Below are positions 30,969-43,800 of a stretch of 64,000 bases of DNA, one piece after another. Below the pieces are notes generated by a model, which saw nothing but the letters and a program-made list of their open reading frames with translations, had not been told where the DNA came from and made no database searches. This stretch comes from Bog-473 sp963781955 (GTDB lineage: Bacteria > Actinomycetota > Acidimicrobiia > Acidimicrobiales > RAAP-2), in contig CAWAHU010000002.1 in NCBI GenBank assembly GCA_963781955.1, forward strand, positions 434,001 to 498,000. The letters are read 5' to 3'. Each line of letters starts with the position of its first letter. Position 1 is the first letter of the stretch. The translations under genes and the position numbers were made by a program.

Positions 30969-33419
30969 GTGGCGACGCCCACCAGTTCCCGGCCGACGGC
31001 GCCGCTGCCCGGCGTTGCCGGGGAGCAGATCCCCGAGACCTTCCGCTACCGGCTGAAGAACGTGCTGCTGGGCCCGCCGCTGGTCACCGAGCAGCTGGCC
31101 ACCGAACGGCTGCGCAAGCCGATCGCCCTAGGCGTGCTGGCGCCGGACTGCATCTCGTCATCGGCCTATGGCACCGAGGAGATGCTGACCCAGCTGGTCC
31201 CTTACATCGGACTGGCCGCCTTCTCCTTGCTGGTGCCCATCACGGTCGCCATCCTGTGCGTCCTCTTCTTCGTCACCCTCTCCTATCTCGAGGTGATCGG
31301 GCTCTACACCAAGGCGGGCGGGTCCTACGTGGTGGCCCGGGACAACTTCGGGCCCAAGGTGGCGCAGATCGCGGCGGTGGCCCTGCTCATCGACTACACG
31401 GTGACCGTCGCCGTACAGACCTCGGCCGGCACGGCAGCCCTGACCAGCGCCGTGCCCAGCCTGGCGAACACCTTCGATACGGTCGCCATCACGGTGGGAG
31501 TGGTGCTCCTCCTCCTGTACGGCAACCTGCGCGGCGTCCGCGAGGCGGGCAGCTACTTCGCCGTCCCGACCTACTTCTTCATCCTCTCCCTCGGGGTGGT
31601 CATCATCCTCGGCATCGGCAAGGAGATCGCCGGCACCCTGCACCCCATCCCGCTCCCCCCGGCCAACGCGGTCTACGGCGGCAAGATCGGGACGCCGGGT
31701 TCGGGGTTGATCTACGGACTGGCGTTCGTCTCGCTCCTGCGCTCCTTCGCCAACGGCGGATCGTCGCTGACCGGGCTCGAGGCGATCTCCAACGGTGTGA
31801 GCAGCTTCCGGCGTCCCGAGGCACGCAACGCCCGCCAGACGCTCGTCATCATGAGCGCGACCCTGGGCTCCCTCGTCATGGGCGTCACGCTGCTGGCCAA
31901 GTGGACCCATGCCGTGCCCTACGCGCAAGGGTCGCCGACCGTCGTCTCCCAGGAGGTCAAAGCGGTCTTCGGCACCAGCTCGATCGGGCACTTCGGCTTC
32001 TACGTGGTGCAACTGGCCACCATGCTCATCCTCTACACGGGCGGGAACACGAGCTTCAACGGCTTCCCCTATCTGGCCAGCTTCGTGGCCGGCGACCGTT
32101 TCCTGCCCCACCAGCTCACCAAGCGCGGCCACCGGCTGGCATTCTCGAACGGGATCCTGGTGCTGGCGGCGGTGGCGCTTGCCCTGGTGCTCGCGTTCCG
32201 GGCGCAGGTGAACGGGCTGGTCGCGCTGTACGCCATCGGCGTGTTCACCGGCTTCAGCTTCGCCGGCGCCGGCATGGTCAAGCACCACTACGACGCCCGC
32301 GCCGGCAAGTGGAAGCGCAGCATCGCCGTCAACGGGTTCTCTGCGTTCCTCTCCTTCACGGTCGTGCTGATCTTCGCCGTGGTGAAGTTCAAAGAGGGGG
32401 CTTGGCTCATCTTCGTCATCGGCCCCTTGCTGTACTTCGGGCTCATCCGGACCAACCGGCAGTACGCCCGCGAGGCCGACATGCTCGAGACGGGCGTGGC
32501 CGAGGCGTCCGAGGCTCCGGTTCTGCGCCGCCACGCCGTGATCGTGCTGGTCGACCGGCTCGATGTGGCCACGGCGCGCGCCCTGCAGTACGCCCGCACG
32601 CTCAACCCCGACGACATCCGGGCGGTGCACTTCGATCTCGACACCAAGGCGGCGCGCGAGCTCGAGGCCGAGTGGAGCCGGCTCGGGTTGCGGCGGCTGC
32701 CGCTCGACATCGTCGAGTGCCCCGACCGGCGCATCGGGCGGGCCGCCATCGAGCTGGTGGCCGACGCCACCCTCGACGGTGACACCGAGTGCACCGTGCT
32801 GCTGCCCCGGCGTACCTACGCCGGGGTGTGGGAGCGCTTCTTGCACGACCGCACGGCTGACAAGATCGCCGCTGTCGTGGGCCAGGTGCCGCACGTGAGC
32901 GCCACCATCGTCCCCTTCACCGTCGGTGGTGGGCGCCTGGTGGAGCGGGTGCGCTCCTACGGCCGCTCGGTCCAGCGGGCGCGCGAGGTCGAGGCCGACG
33001 TGGCACCGACGGTCGCGGTGGATACCGAGGGGCGCACCGGCGTCGACCGAGTGGGCCGTCGGGAGGGGCCGAAGCGTCCCGGGGCAGTGCTGGCCGCCGA
33101 CGCGACCCTGGCCAAGCGCGCCGGCGTCACGACACCGATCGCGTCGGTGGTGCCCCGGCAGCGGGTCCGCGTGGCCGGCCGGGTGAAGTCGGTCCGTGTC
33201 CAGCCACGCGCCGGCACCTCCAACCTCGAGTGTGTGCTGAGCGACGGGAGCGGCGGGCTGCTGCTCGTCTTCCAGGGGCGTCCCAAGATCGCCGGTATCG
33301 ATCCCGGGGCCCGGCTGGTGGCTGAGGGCATGGTGGGCACGTGGGGGCGCCGAACGGCGCTGCTCAACCCCTCCTTCGAGATCGTCCAGGGCGCCACCCA
33401 GGACCCCACCGAGGCCTGA
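30969..33419 (+). CDS. APC-superfamily (KimA-like) permease with cytoplasmic domain and C-terminal OB-fold
   Basis: 816 residues from a GTG. 'RLKNVLLGPPLVTEQLATERLRKPIALGVLAPDCISSSAYGTEEML' is the entry motif of Rv2690c/KimA-like permeases, and about 12 transmembrane helices follow to residue 500. Residues 520-680 are a soluble universal-stress-like domain ('RHAVIVLVDRLDVATARALQYARTLNPDDIRAVHFDLD'). Residues 730-810 form an OB-fold ('VRVAGRVKSVRVQPRAG ... GGLLLVFQGRPKIAGIDPGARLVAEGMVG'). Position opposite two TrkA genes suggests K+ uptake under RCK control. In mycobacteria the OB-fold is a separate nearby gene (Rv2694c), so a fusion is indicated here. Confidence 0.85.
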   Translation: MATPTSSRPTAPLPGVAGEQIPETFRYRLKNVLLGPPLVTEQLATERLRKPIALGVLAPDCISSSAYGTEEMLTQLVPYIGLAAFSLLVPITVAILCVLFFVTLSYLEVIGLYTKAGGSYVVARDNFGPKVAQIAAVALLIDYTVTVAVQTSAGTAALTSAVPSLANTFDTVAITVGVVLLLLYGNLRGVREAGSYFAVPTYFFILSLGVVIILGIGKEIAGTLHPIPLPPANAVYGGKIGTPGSGLIYGLAFVSLLRSFANGGSSLTGLEAISNGVSSFRRPEARNARQTLVIMSATLGSLVMGVTLLAKWTHAVPYAQGSPTVVSQEVKAVFGTSSIGHFGFYVVQLATMLILYTGGNTSFNGFPYLASFVAGDRFLPHQLTKRGHRLAFSNGILVLAAVALALVLAFRAQVNGLVALYAIGVFTGFSFAGAGMVKHHYDARAGKWKRSIAVNGFSAFLSFTVVLIFAVVKFKEGAWLIFVIGPLLYFGLIRTNRQYAREADMLETGVAEASEAPVLRRHAVIVLVDRLDVATARALQYARTLNPDDIRAVHFDLDTKAARELEAEWSRLGLRRLPLDIVECPDRRIGRAAIELVADATLDGDTECTVLLPRRTYAGVWERFLHDRTADKIAAVVGQVPHVSATIVPFTVGGGRLVERVRSYGRSVQRAREVEADVAPTVAVDTEGRTGVDRVGRREGPKRPGAVLAADATLAKRAGVTTPIASVVPRQRVRVAGRVKSVRVQPRAGTSNLECVLSDGSGGLLLVFQGRPKIAGIDPGARLVAEGMVGTWGRRTALLNPSFEIVQGATQDPTEA

Positions 33420-33449
33420 GCCGGGGTCCGAGGCACGCCCGCGGTGGAA

Positions 33450-33478
33450 TTGCCCACCGAGGCCCAAGTCGCTAACGT
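33450..33478 (+). promoter_or_regulatory. candidate hppA promoter
   Basis: TTGCCC (33450-33455) and TAACGT (33473-33478) are exactly 17 bases apart, 159 bases before the hppA start. A perfect 12-base palindrome CCCGACGTCGGG follows at 33487-33498, in the leader or at the transcription start, and could be an operator. Confidence 0.4.
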
Positions 33479-33636
33479 GCCCGCGGCCCGACGTCGGGTG
33501 CGACCTCCCCGGCGCGCCGTCGGGCCGGGGTCAGGACATCGAATGCCGTGGTGCTGAGCGCCGCCACACTGCAGGGACGGGGGGGCGATGCCCGCCTCCC
33601 CGCCAGACCGACAGGAACAGAAAGGGCTCACCGGGA

Positions 33637-35961
<2,325 letters not shown>

Positions 35962-36099
35962 CCCTGCTCAGCAGCATCGGGGACCGCGGCGCGGCGACCC
36001 TGCTGCGAGGGCCTGCTCTTGACAGCGGGGTGACGGACCCCCACTCTTTTTCGATCATGCGCTTCCATCCAACGCCGTCACCAGTGCACGGGGTGTGCC

Positions 36100-38916
36100 G
36101 TGGGTAAGGCACTCGTCATCGTCGAGTCGCCGGCCAAGGCGCGCACCATCAGCGGCATGCTCGGGCCGGACTTCATCGTGGAATCCTCGGTCGGCCACAT
36201 CCGCGACCTGCCGCGCGGTGCCGACGAGGTGCCGGCCGCGTACAAGGGTGAGTCGTGGGCGCGGCTCGGGGTCGACGTGGACAACGGCTTCAAGCCGCTC
36301 TACGTGGTCTCCGCGCCCAAGAAGTCCGTGGTGGCCAACCTCAAGAAACTGTTGAAGGGCGCCGACGAGCTGTATCTCGCCACCGACGAGGACCGCGAGG
36401 GCGAGTCGATTGCGTGGCACCTCTCCGAGGTGCTCAACCCGACGGTGCCCGTGAAGCGCATGGTGTTCCACGAGATCACGCCGGCGGCCATCGCCCGTGC
36501 CGTCGAGGAGTGGCGCGAGCTCGACCGTCGCCTCGTCGACGCCCAGGAGGCGCGCCGCATCCTCGACCGCCTCTACGGCTACGAGGTCTCACCGGTGCTG
36601 TGGCGCAAGGTCATGCCGAGGCTGTCGGCCGGTCGCGTGCAGAGCGTGGCCACGCGGATGGTGGTCGAGCGCGAGCGGGCCCGGATGCGCTTCCGCTCCG
36701 CTACCTGGTGGGGCGTGGAGGGGACCTTCACCGGCACCGGCGCGACGCGGTTCGGCGCCACACTGGTGACGCTCGGCGGGACCAGCGTGGCGACCGGCAA
36801 GGACTTCGACGAGCACGGCGTGCAGACGAGCGCGGGATCCAGCCGCGTGCTGGGCGAGGAGGAGGCGGCATCGGTCTCGGTTTCGCTGACCGGGCGCTCG
36901 TTCACCGTCAGCGGGGTCAACGAGCGCCCCTACCGCCGCTCGCCCGCCGCGCCGTTCATGACGTCGACCCTCCAGCAGGAGGCGGGGCGCAAGCTCGGCT
37001 TCAGCGCCCAGCGCGCCATGCAGGTGGCCCAGCGCCTCTACGAGCAGGGCCACATCACCTACATGCGCACCGACTCGACGACGTTGTCCGACGAGGCGCT
37101 CACGGCGGCCCGGACCCAGGCCCGCGAGATGTACGGCTCCGAGTACGTGCCGGACGCGCCGCGGCGCTACGAGCGCAAGGTGAAGAACGCGCAGGAGGCA
37201 CACGAGGCCATCCGCCCGGCCGGCGAGTCCTTCCGGACCCCCGACCAAGCCGCTCGCTCACTGTCGGGTGACGAGTTGCGCGTGTACGAGCTGATCTGGA
37301 AGCGCACCGTGGCCTCGCAGATGACCGACGCCACCGGGACGAGCGCGCAGGTCCGCCTCACGGCGACGGTGTCCGAGGGGGTGGCCGCCGGCGAGGACGC
37401 GGAGTTCTCCGCCAACGGCCGCGTCATCGCCTTCCCCGGGTTCTTGCGCGCGTACGTGGAGGGGGACGACGACCCCGAGGCGGAGCTGGCCGACCGCGAC
37501 GTGCTGTTGCCGAATCTCGCCGTGGGGGACGTGGTCGAGGGGACGGCCTTCGCGCCCGGCGCGCACACCACCCAACCGCCGGCGCGTTACACCGAGGCCT
37601 CGTTGGTCAAAGCCATGGAGGAGCTCGGGGTCGGCCGGCCCTCCACCTACGCCAGCGTCATCGCCACCATCCTCGACCGCGGCTACGTCTGGAAGAAGGA
37701 CAAGGCGCTCGTTCCGAGCTTCACTGCCTTCGCCGTGGTGGGCCTGCTCGAGCGGTACTTCGGCGATCTGGTCGACTACGGGTTCACGGCGTCCATGGAG
37801 GACGACCTCGACGAGATCGCGGCCGGCCGCGAGGAGGCGCTGCCCTGGCTCACGCGCTTCTACTTCGGGAGCGCGGTGTCCGACACCGACACCGGCCACG
37901 CGCACAACGGCGGGCACGAACGCGAGCACCACGGTGAGGAGGTCGAGGCCATCGGGCTGAAGGCCACCGTGGCGGCGCACCTGAGCGAGATCGACGCCCG
38001 GGAGGTCAACTCCATCCCGCTCGGCACCGGGAGCGACGGCCAGGAGATCGTTGCCCGGGTGGGGCGCTATGGGCCCTACCTCCAACGGGGTGAGGACCGG
38101 GCCTCCATCCCCGACGACCTGGCACCCGACGAGCTCAGCATCCCGCGGGCCGAGGAGATCCTCGCCGCGCCGTCCAACGACCGCGTCCTCGGGACCGACC
38201 CCGAGAGCGGCCTCGAGGTCCAGCTCAAGGCCGGGCGCTTCGGGCCGTACGTCCAGGTGGGCGACGTGGTCGACGGTGGCCCCAAGCCGCGGACGGCCTC
38301 CTTGTTCTCGACCATGGACCCGGCCCGGCTCACGCTCGACGAAGCGCTCCAGCTGCTGACGATCCCGCGGACGGTCGGCACCGACCCCGACACCGGCGAG
38401 GAGGTCGTGGCCCACAACGGGCGCTTCGGGCCGTACCTCAAACGCGGCAGCGACACCCGCAGCCTGGCCGGCGAGGAACAACTGCTCACCGTCACGATGG
38501 ACGAGGCGCGAGCGCTCTTCGCACAGCCCAAGCAACGCCGAGGGAGGACGGCGGCACCGCCGCTGCGCGAGCTGGGCGCCGACCCGGCGACCAGCCAGCC
38601 CGTGGTGGTCAAGGAGGGGCGGTTCGGCCCCTACGTGACCGACGGCACCACGAATGCCAGCCTGCGCAAGGGCGACACGGTGGAGTCCATCGGCATCGAG
38701 CGCGCCTCGGAGCTGTTGGCCGACCGCAGGGCGGCCGGTCCGTCGACCCGCAAGAAGAAGGCCGCCAAGAAGGCGGCACCGGCGAAGAAGGCGGCCAAGA
38801 AGTCGGCCAAGGCCGCCGGGACGGCCAAGGCGGCGGCGAAGAAGAAGGCGGCCGGGAGCAAGGCCGCGGTGGCGAAGAAGCCGGCGGCCGGAGCAGCACC
38901 GAGCGAACCGTTCTGA
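36100..38916 (+). CDS. topA: DNA topoisomerase I (type IA)
   Basis: 938 residues from a GTG. Toprim domain 'KALVIVESPAKARTISGMLG' ... 'LYLATDEDREGESIAWHL'. The catalytic tyrosine is Tyr321 in 'GHITYMRTDSTTLS'. 'RPSTYASVIATILDRGYV' is also conserved. Zinc ribbons are absent. Instead there are four 'GRFGPY'-type C-terminal repeats (about residues 650-870) and a tail of Lys/Ala repeats (from about 885), the actinobacterial form, in which the basic tail aids DNA binding and processivity. It relaxes negative supercoils. tmk begins one base after its stop codon, so topA-tmk-holB form one operon. Confidence 0.97.
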   Translation: MGKALVIVESPAKARTISGMLGPDFIVESSVGHIRDLPRGADEVPAAYKGESWARLGVDVDNGFKPLYVVSAPKKSVVANLKKLLKGADELYLATDEDREGESIAWHLSEVLNPTVPVKRMVFHEITPAAIARAVEEWRELDRRLVDAQEARRILDRLYGYEVSPVLWRKVMPRLSAGRVQSVATRMVVERERARMRFRSATWWGVEGTFTGTGATRFGATLVTLGGTSVATGKDFDEHGVQTSAGSSRVLGEEEAASVSVSLTGRSFTVSGVNERPYRRSPAAPFMTSTLQQEAGRKLGFSAQRAMQVAQRLYEQGHITYMRTDSTTLSDEALTAARTQAREMYGSEYVPDAPRRYERKVKNAQEAHEAIRPAGESFRTPDQAARSLSGDELRVYELIWKRTVASQMTDATGTSAQVRLTATVSEGVAAGEDAEFSANGRVIAFPGFLRAYVEGDDDPEAELADRDVLLPNLAVGDVVEGTAFAPGAHTTQPPARYTEASLVKAMEELGVGRPSTYASVIATILDRGYVWKKDKALVPSFTAFAVVGLLERYFGDLVDYGFTASMEDDLDEIAAGREEALPWLTRFYFGSAVSDTDTGHAHNGGHEREHHGEEVEAIGLKATVAAHLSEIDAREVNSIPLGTGSDGQEIVARVGRYGPYLQRGEDRASIPDDLAPDELSIPRAEEILAAPSNDRVLGTDPESGLEVQLKAGRFGPYVQVGDVVDGGPKPRTASLFSTMDPARLTLDEALQLLTIPRTVGTDPDTGEEVVAHNGRFGPYLKRGSDTRSLAGEEQLLTVTMDEARALFAQPKQRRGRTAAPPLRELGADPATSQPVVVKEGRFGPYVTDGTTNASLRKGDTVESIGIERASELLADRRAAGPSTRKKKAAKKAAPAKKAAKKSAKAAGTAKAAAKKKAAGSKAAVAKKPAAGAAPSEPF

Positions 38917-38917
38917 C

Positions 38918-39574
38918 GTGGCGGCCCGGGGTCGCCTGATCGCCCTCGAGGGCATCGACGGCTGTGGCAAGTCGACGCAGGCGCGGGCGGTGGCCGCTGC
39001 GCTCGGGGCCGACCTGACCTTCGAGCCGGGTGCGACGCCGCTCGGGGCGCGACTGCGCGAACTCCTGCTCTCGACCGACGCACCGGCCGTGTCGCCCCGG
39101 GCCGAGGCCCTCCTGATGGCTGCCGACCGGGCCGAGCACGTGGACCGGGTGATCGGGCCGGCCCTGGCAACGGGCGCCTGGGTGGTGAGCGACCGTTACG
39201 CGGCCTCCACCATCGCCTACCAGGGCTACGGCAGGGGTCTCGACCCCGCCGAACTGGCCCGGCTGGTCTCGTGGGCCTGTGCCGGCGTGGGGGCCGACCT
39301 GTCGGTCCTGGTGGACGTAGACGTCGAGGTGGCGGCGGCCCGATTGGCGACCGCGGCCGGCGGGGGCGGGGTGGCCAGACTCGACCGCCTCGAACGGCTG
39401 GGTCCAGAGTTCGCGGCCCGTGTCCGTGACGGGTTCCTGGCCCAGGCCGAGGCCGACCCGGATCGGTGGTTGGTCGTCGACGGCGCCGGGGAGATCGACG
39501 TGCTGACGACCCGTATCGTGACCGGAGTGCGCGCCCGCCTCGGCCACCCGCCCCGCGTTGCCGGGGTCCGGTGA
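38918..39574 (+). CDS. tmk: thymidylate kinase
   Basis: 218 residues. P-loop 'LIALEGIDGCGKSTQARAVAAAL'; 'FEPGATPLGARLRELLLS' replaces the usual T-R-E-P-G with F-E-P-G; 'VSDRYAASTIAYQGYGRGLD' (D-R-Y motif); 'LSVLVDVDVEVAAARLA' followed by the LID region 'RLDRLERLGPEFAARVRDGFL'. It phosphorylates dTMP to dTDP. The GTG start lies one base after topA and the stop is 10 bases before holB. The N-terminal region upstream in the same frame is a shadow of the topA tail. Confidence 0.93.
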   Translation: MAARGRLIALEGIDGCGKSTQARAVAAALGADLTFEPGATPLGARLRELLLSTDAPAVSPRAEALLMAADRAEHVDRVIGPALATGAWVVSDRYAASTIAYQGYGRGLDPAELARLVSWACAGVGADLSVLVDVDVEVAAARLATAAGGGGVARLDRLERLGPEFAARVRDGFLAQAEADPDRWLVVDGAGEIDVLTTRIVTGVRARLGHPPRVAGVR

Positions 39575-39584
39575 CGGTGACACG

Positions 39585-40700
39585 GTGACGCTCAGTGTCC
39601 TGGAGATCGCCGGGGACCGCCCGGCCCTCGAGCTCTTCGCGGGCCTCGTGGGCCAGGAGGCGGCGGTGGCTGCGCTGCGCGCCGCGGCGGCCAACCCGGT
39701 GCACGCGTACCTCTTCCGCGGCCCGGAGGGGAACGGCGGCCTCGCTGCCGCCTACGGGTTCGCGGCCGCGCTGCTCTGCCCCGACGGGGGCTGCGGGCAC
39801 TGCGAGACGTGCCGGGCCGCGCTGGCGGGCACCGACCCCGACCTGCACGTGGTCCGGCGCACGGGGGCGTCGGTCACCATCGGCGAGATCCGCCAGGTGG
39901 TGCAGCTGGCCCAGCGCCGACCACTGCGCGCCGCCCGGCAGGTCATCGTGGTGCTCGACGTGCACCTGGCGGTGCTGCGCGCACCCGCGCTGCTCAAGAC
40001 CCTCGAGGAACCGCCGGGGGACACGGTCTTCGTGCTGCTGGCCGACGAGTTGCTCCCCGAGCTGGCCACCGTGGCCAGCCGGTGCGTCGAGATCACCTTC
40101 CCGCCCGTGCCACGTGACGTCCTGGTCCGCTGGCTCACCGATTCGGGGGTGGCGGCCGACACGGCGTCGGTGGTGGCCGACAGCAGCGGCGGAAACCCGC
40201 AGCGGGCCCGCGTCATGGTGGACGATCCCGACGTCGCGGCACGCGTGGCGCTGTGGAGCTCCATCCCTGACGAGCTGCAGACGTCGGGAGCCTCAGTGGC
40301 CAGCCTGGTGCGGCGCGTGACGGAGTCGGCGGACCGTGCGGTGGATCCCCTCCGCGTCGCCCACGCACGTGACATCGAGGACCTCACGGCGCAGGCCAAG
40401 CAGATGGGCGAGCGCGGCCTGCCTGGTCGCAAGGAGCTGGTGGAGCAGCACCAGCGCGAGGAGCGCCGCTACCGGACGGACGCCCTCCGTGCGGGCCTCG
40501 GCGTGCTGGCGCGGGCTTACCGCTCCCGCGTGAGCGGCGCCCTCACACGCGGCGTGGTGCGCGTGGGTGATCCCGACGTGCGCAGTGCGCTGGCGGCCGT
40601 CGGGTTGATCACCGAAGCGGCGGAGGCGCTGCCGCGCAACCCGAACGAGGCACTCCTCCTCCAGTCGCTCTTCGTCCGGCTGGCTGCGCTGGCCGACTAA
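39585..40700 (+). CDS. holB: DNA polymerase III subunit delta prime
   Basis: 371 residues. 'LVGQEAAVAALRAAAANPVHAYLFRGPEGNGGLAAAYGFAAALLC' is the clamp-loader AAA+ opening, with a degenerate P-loop as expected for delta prime, which does not hydrolyse ATP. The zinc module is 'CPDGGCGHCETCRAAL'. Sensor regions follow ('VLDVHLAVLRAPALLKTLEEPPGDTVFVLLA') with the 'S-R-C' sensor 'VASRCVEITFP'. It is part of the clamp loader with DnaX and HolA. The start at 39585 is the third nearby GTG, and 39571 overlapping the tmk stop is out of frame. Position after tmk is widely conserved. Confidence 0.92.
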   Translation: MTLSVLEIAGDRPALELFAGLVGQEAAVAALRAAAANPVHAYLFRGPEGNGGLAAAYGFAAALLCPDGGCGHCETCRAALAGTDPDLHVVRRTGASVTIGEIRQVVQLAQRRPLRAARQVIVVLDVHLAVLRAPALLKTLEEPPGDTVFVLLADELLPELATVASRCVEITFPPVPRDVLVRWLTDSGVAADTASVVADSSGGNPQRARVMVDDPDVAARVALWSSIPDELQTSGASVASLVRRVTESADRAVDPLRVAHARDIEDLTAQAKQMGERGLPGRKELVEQHQREERRYRTDALRAGLGVLARAYRSRVSGALTRGVVRVGDPDVRSALAAVGLITEAAEALPRNPNEALLLQSLFVRLAALAD

Positions 40701-40760
40701 CACCGCGGGTAGGCACGACGAGTCTGTGCAGGTCCTCGCCCCGGACCAGGCCGTATTGCT

Positions 40761-40772
40761 CAACCATGGTTG
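40761..40772 (+). promoter_or_regulatory. 12-bp perfect palindrome upstream of the BTAD regulator
   Basis: CAACCATGGTTG lies 54 bases before the start codon of the large regulator, in a 126-base spacer. TAGCAT (40787-40792) may be a -10 just downstream. The site is a candidate operator, possibly for autoregulation. Confidence 0.4.
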
Positions 40773-40826
40773 CAGCCGAACGCGCCTAGCATCGGGCGTG
40801 GCGAGGAGGAGCGGGAGAGGACCGGC

Positions 40827-43800
40827 ATGTCGGGGAACGATCCGGTGGTGATGGCGGGCTCGGCCACGCTTGGCGTGCAGGGGATCGAGATCCGGGTCCT
40901 CGGTCCGGTCGAGGTGATGTGCGCCGGGCGCCCGGTCGACATCGGCGGGGTCAAGGCGCGGGCGCTCGTGGCCAGGCTCCTGGTCGACCGCGGCATCGTG
41001 GTCTCGGGCGACGCCCTGGCCGACTCGCTGTGGGGCGAGCACGAGGGGAATCAGGGTCACATTGCACTGCGCTCGACCGTCTCGAGGCTCCGCAAACGGG
41101 TGCGCACGGCGGGAGGCCCCGAGGACCTCATCGTGACCCGGGCCCCGGGCTACCTGCTCAACGTGCCGGCTGCGGCGACCGACGCCCACCGGTTCGAGCG
41201 ACTGGTAAGCGAGGGCCGCCAGGCGCTCCGCACCCGGCGGCCGTCGGAGACGGTCCGCCTGCTCACCTTGGCCGAGAGCCTGTGGCGCGGCCCGGCGTAC
41301 CGCGAGGTGTGCGACGAGCCCTTCGCCCGGGCCGAGGCGCGCCGCCTCGACGAGCTGCGACTCTCGGCCACCGAGGCGAGGATCGACGCGGAGCTCTCGA
41401 TGGGCCGCCACGAGTCCCTGGTGGGCGAGCTCGAGTCCTTGACGGGGACGCACCCCCTGCGCGAACGCCTGTGGTCCCAACGCATGCTTGCCCTCTACCG
41501 TGCGGGCCGGCAGGCCGAGGCGCTCCGCGTCTTCCAGGAGCTCCGGAGCATGCTGGTGATGGAGCTCGGGATCGAGCCGGGCCACGACGTGGCCTGGATG
41601 GAGCACGCCATCCTGGCCCACGACCCGGCGCTCGACTTCCCGGTGCTCCCCGAAGGGCAAAGGAGTCAGAGGACGGCGTCGGCCGCGGACACCGACCGAG
41701 CGACCGCCTCCCGGTTCCGGGCACTCGGATTGCAGTACGACACGCCCTTCGTCGGACGGGAGCGAGAGTCGGCGCAGCTGCGCGCCTGGTGGGAATCGCT
41801 GCAGACCTCGTGGCGAGCCCTGATCGTCGACGGAGACGCGGGTGTCGGCAAGACCCGCCTCGTGGCGGAGCTCGCCAGCGCGCTCGAGGACGAGGGTGTC
41901 GTGGTCCTGTGGGGGGGTTGCGACGAGGATCCGGTCGTGCCTTTCCAACCCCTCGCGGAGTCGCTGGGACGGTATTTCGACTCGCAGTCAGCCGACCGGA
42001 TCTCGGCCATGCCGGAGTGGCAGTTGAGCGAGCTGTCCCGCCTGGTGCCCCGTCTGCGTGACCTTGCTCCGCCCTTCGAAGAGGAGGGCGACCCCGAGAG
42101 TGAGCGCTACCGCTTCTTCGAGGCGGTCACCGAGACACTCAAGGATCTCGCCTCGAGGGCGAGGATCCTCCTGGTGGTGGACGACGCGCACCGGATCGAC
42201 CCGCCGACGATCCTGCTCCTGCGCCATGTTCTTCGGGGGGCCGCCGGCCCGGGGTTCGGGTTCGTCGGGATCTTCGTCGACACGGAGTTGCACGCCGGTG
42301 ACCCGCTGTGGTCCCGGGTCTCCGACGCACGCGTGCTCAACCGGGCCGAGACCGTTCACCTGAAGGGACTCGATGCCAGCGGGGTGGAGGAGCTGACGAA
42401 GTCCTGGACGTCGGCCTCGGTGGACCTGGTGCCGCAGTTCCGCGAGCTGACCGACGGGAATCCCCTTTTCCTCCAGGAGCTGCTTCGGCAGTTCCACGAT
42501 CGGAGTGAGGCGCCTGAGGCTCCTGAGGCTCCGGGGGATCTACCCCTGTCGGTGGATCTGACGCCGACCGAAGCCATCCGCGAGCTGGTGGCGAGGCGTG
42601 TGTCGCGCCTGCCGGAGGACGTGATCTACCTGCTGTCGGCGGCCGCGGTCGCCGGGCGCGAGTTCGAGGCCACGGTCGTGGCGGAGGCGGCCGACCTCAC
42701 CGCGGGCCAGATGCTCGATGCCTTCGACCAGGCCGAGGAGTCGCGACTGTTGCGGCGGAGCGGAAGCGGGACCGGGGACCGGTACGTCTTCACCCACGCG
42801 CTGGTGCGCGACGCCATCTACGACGAGCTCCTGCGCGGGCGACGCGCCCGCTACCACAACAAGATCGCGATCGCGATCGAGCGCGCGCACGGTGGTGACC
42901 TCGACGAATTCGTCAACGAATTGGCTTACCACTACTACGCGGGCGCAGCCCTGGCGGACGCAGACAAGGCGCTGGACTTCTGCGCTGCAGCGGGGGAGCG
43001 GGCGCTGCGGCTGCTGGCCTTCGAGGAGGCGGTGCTGCACTTCACGCGCCGTCTCGAAGTGGCGGAGCGCTTCGGCCCGTCGGACCCCGCTACCTGTTGC
43101 GATGCGCTGCTGGCACTGGCCGAGGCCGAGAGCCGGGCCGGCGACCGCGACGGCGCCGAGGAACACCTGGTGCGGGCGGCCGAGGTGGCGCGCAGCGTCG
43201 GCGACGGGGAGCGCTTGGCGCTGGCCGCCCTCCGAGTCGGGCAACCGAGCAACTTCGGCCGCAATTCCCCCAATGCGACCGACTGCGCGCTGCTCGAGGA
43301 GGCCCTCGCGTTCCTCCCCCCGCAGGACTCGGCACTGCGAGCGATGGCGACAAGCCGGCTGGGCCAGGTCCTCGTCCCGGCACCCGGGACGTCGGACCAG
43401 GAGGCGGCGCGGCTGTCCCTGGCCGTGAACACAGAGGCTGTCGGCATGGCGCGGCGACTGCCCGACCGCCGCGTCCTGGGCCACGTGCTCGGTGCTCGCA
43501 TGCAGTCGCTGTGGGGCCCCGGTGCGGCGCGGGAGCGCCTGGCCACGAGCATCGAGGTCGGGGAGATCGGAGAGGAGGTCGGCGACGAGCGCCTCCGGCT
43601 CCAGGGGCACCTGTGGTTGGTCCGAGAGCTCCTCGTCGTGGGCGACGTCGGCGAGGTGAAGCGTGAACTGAACCGGCAGCGGGCCATGCTCGACGGGCCG
43701 GTCGATCCTTTCGAGGTGGCGATCGCGCAGAACATCGATGCCCAGATGGCGGTCCTGGCCGGCGACATCGAGTCGGCGGAGCGCTTGGCCGAGCTTGCCC

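Noticed and set aside
31158..33467. 769-codon antisense frame across the APC permease
   Set aside because: High-GC shadow of a well-supported gene; composition is His/Asp/Arg-rich without any motif.
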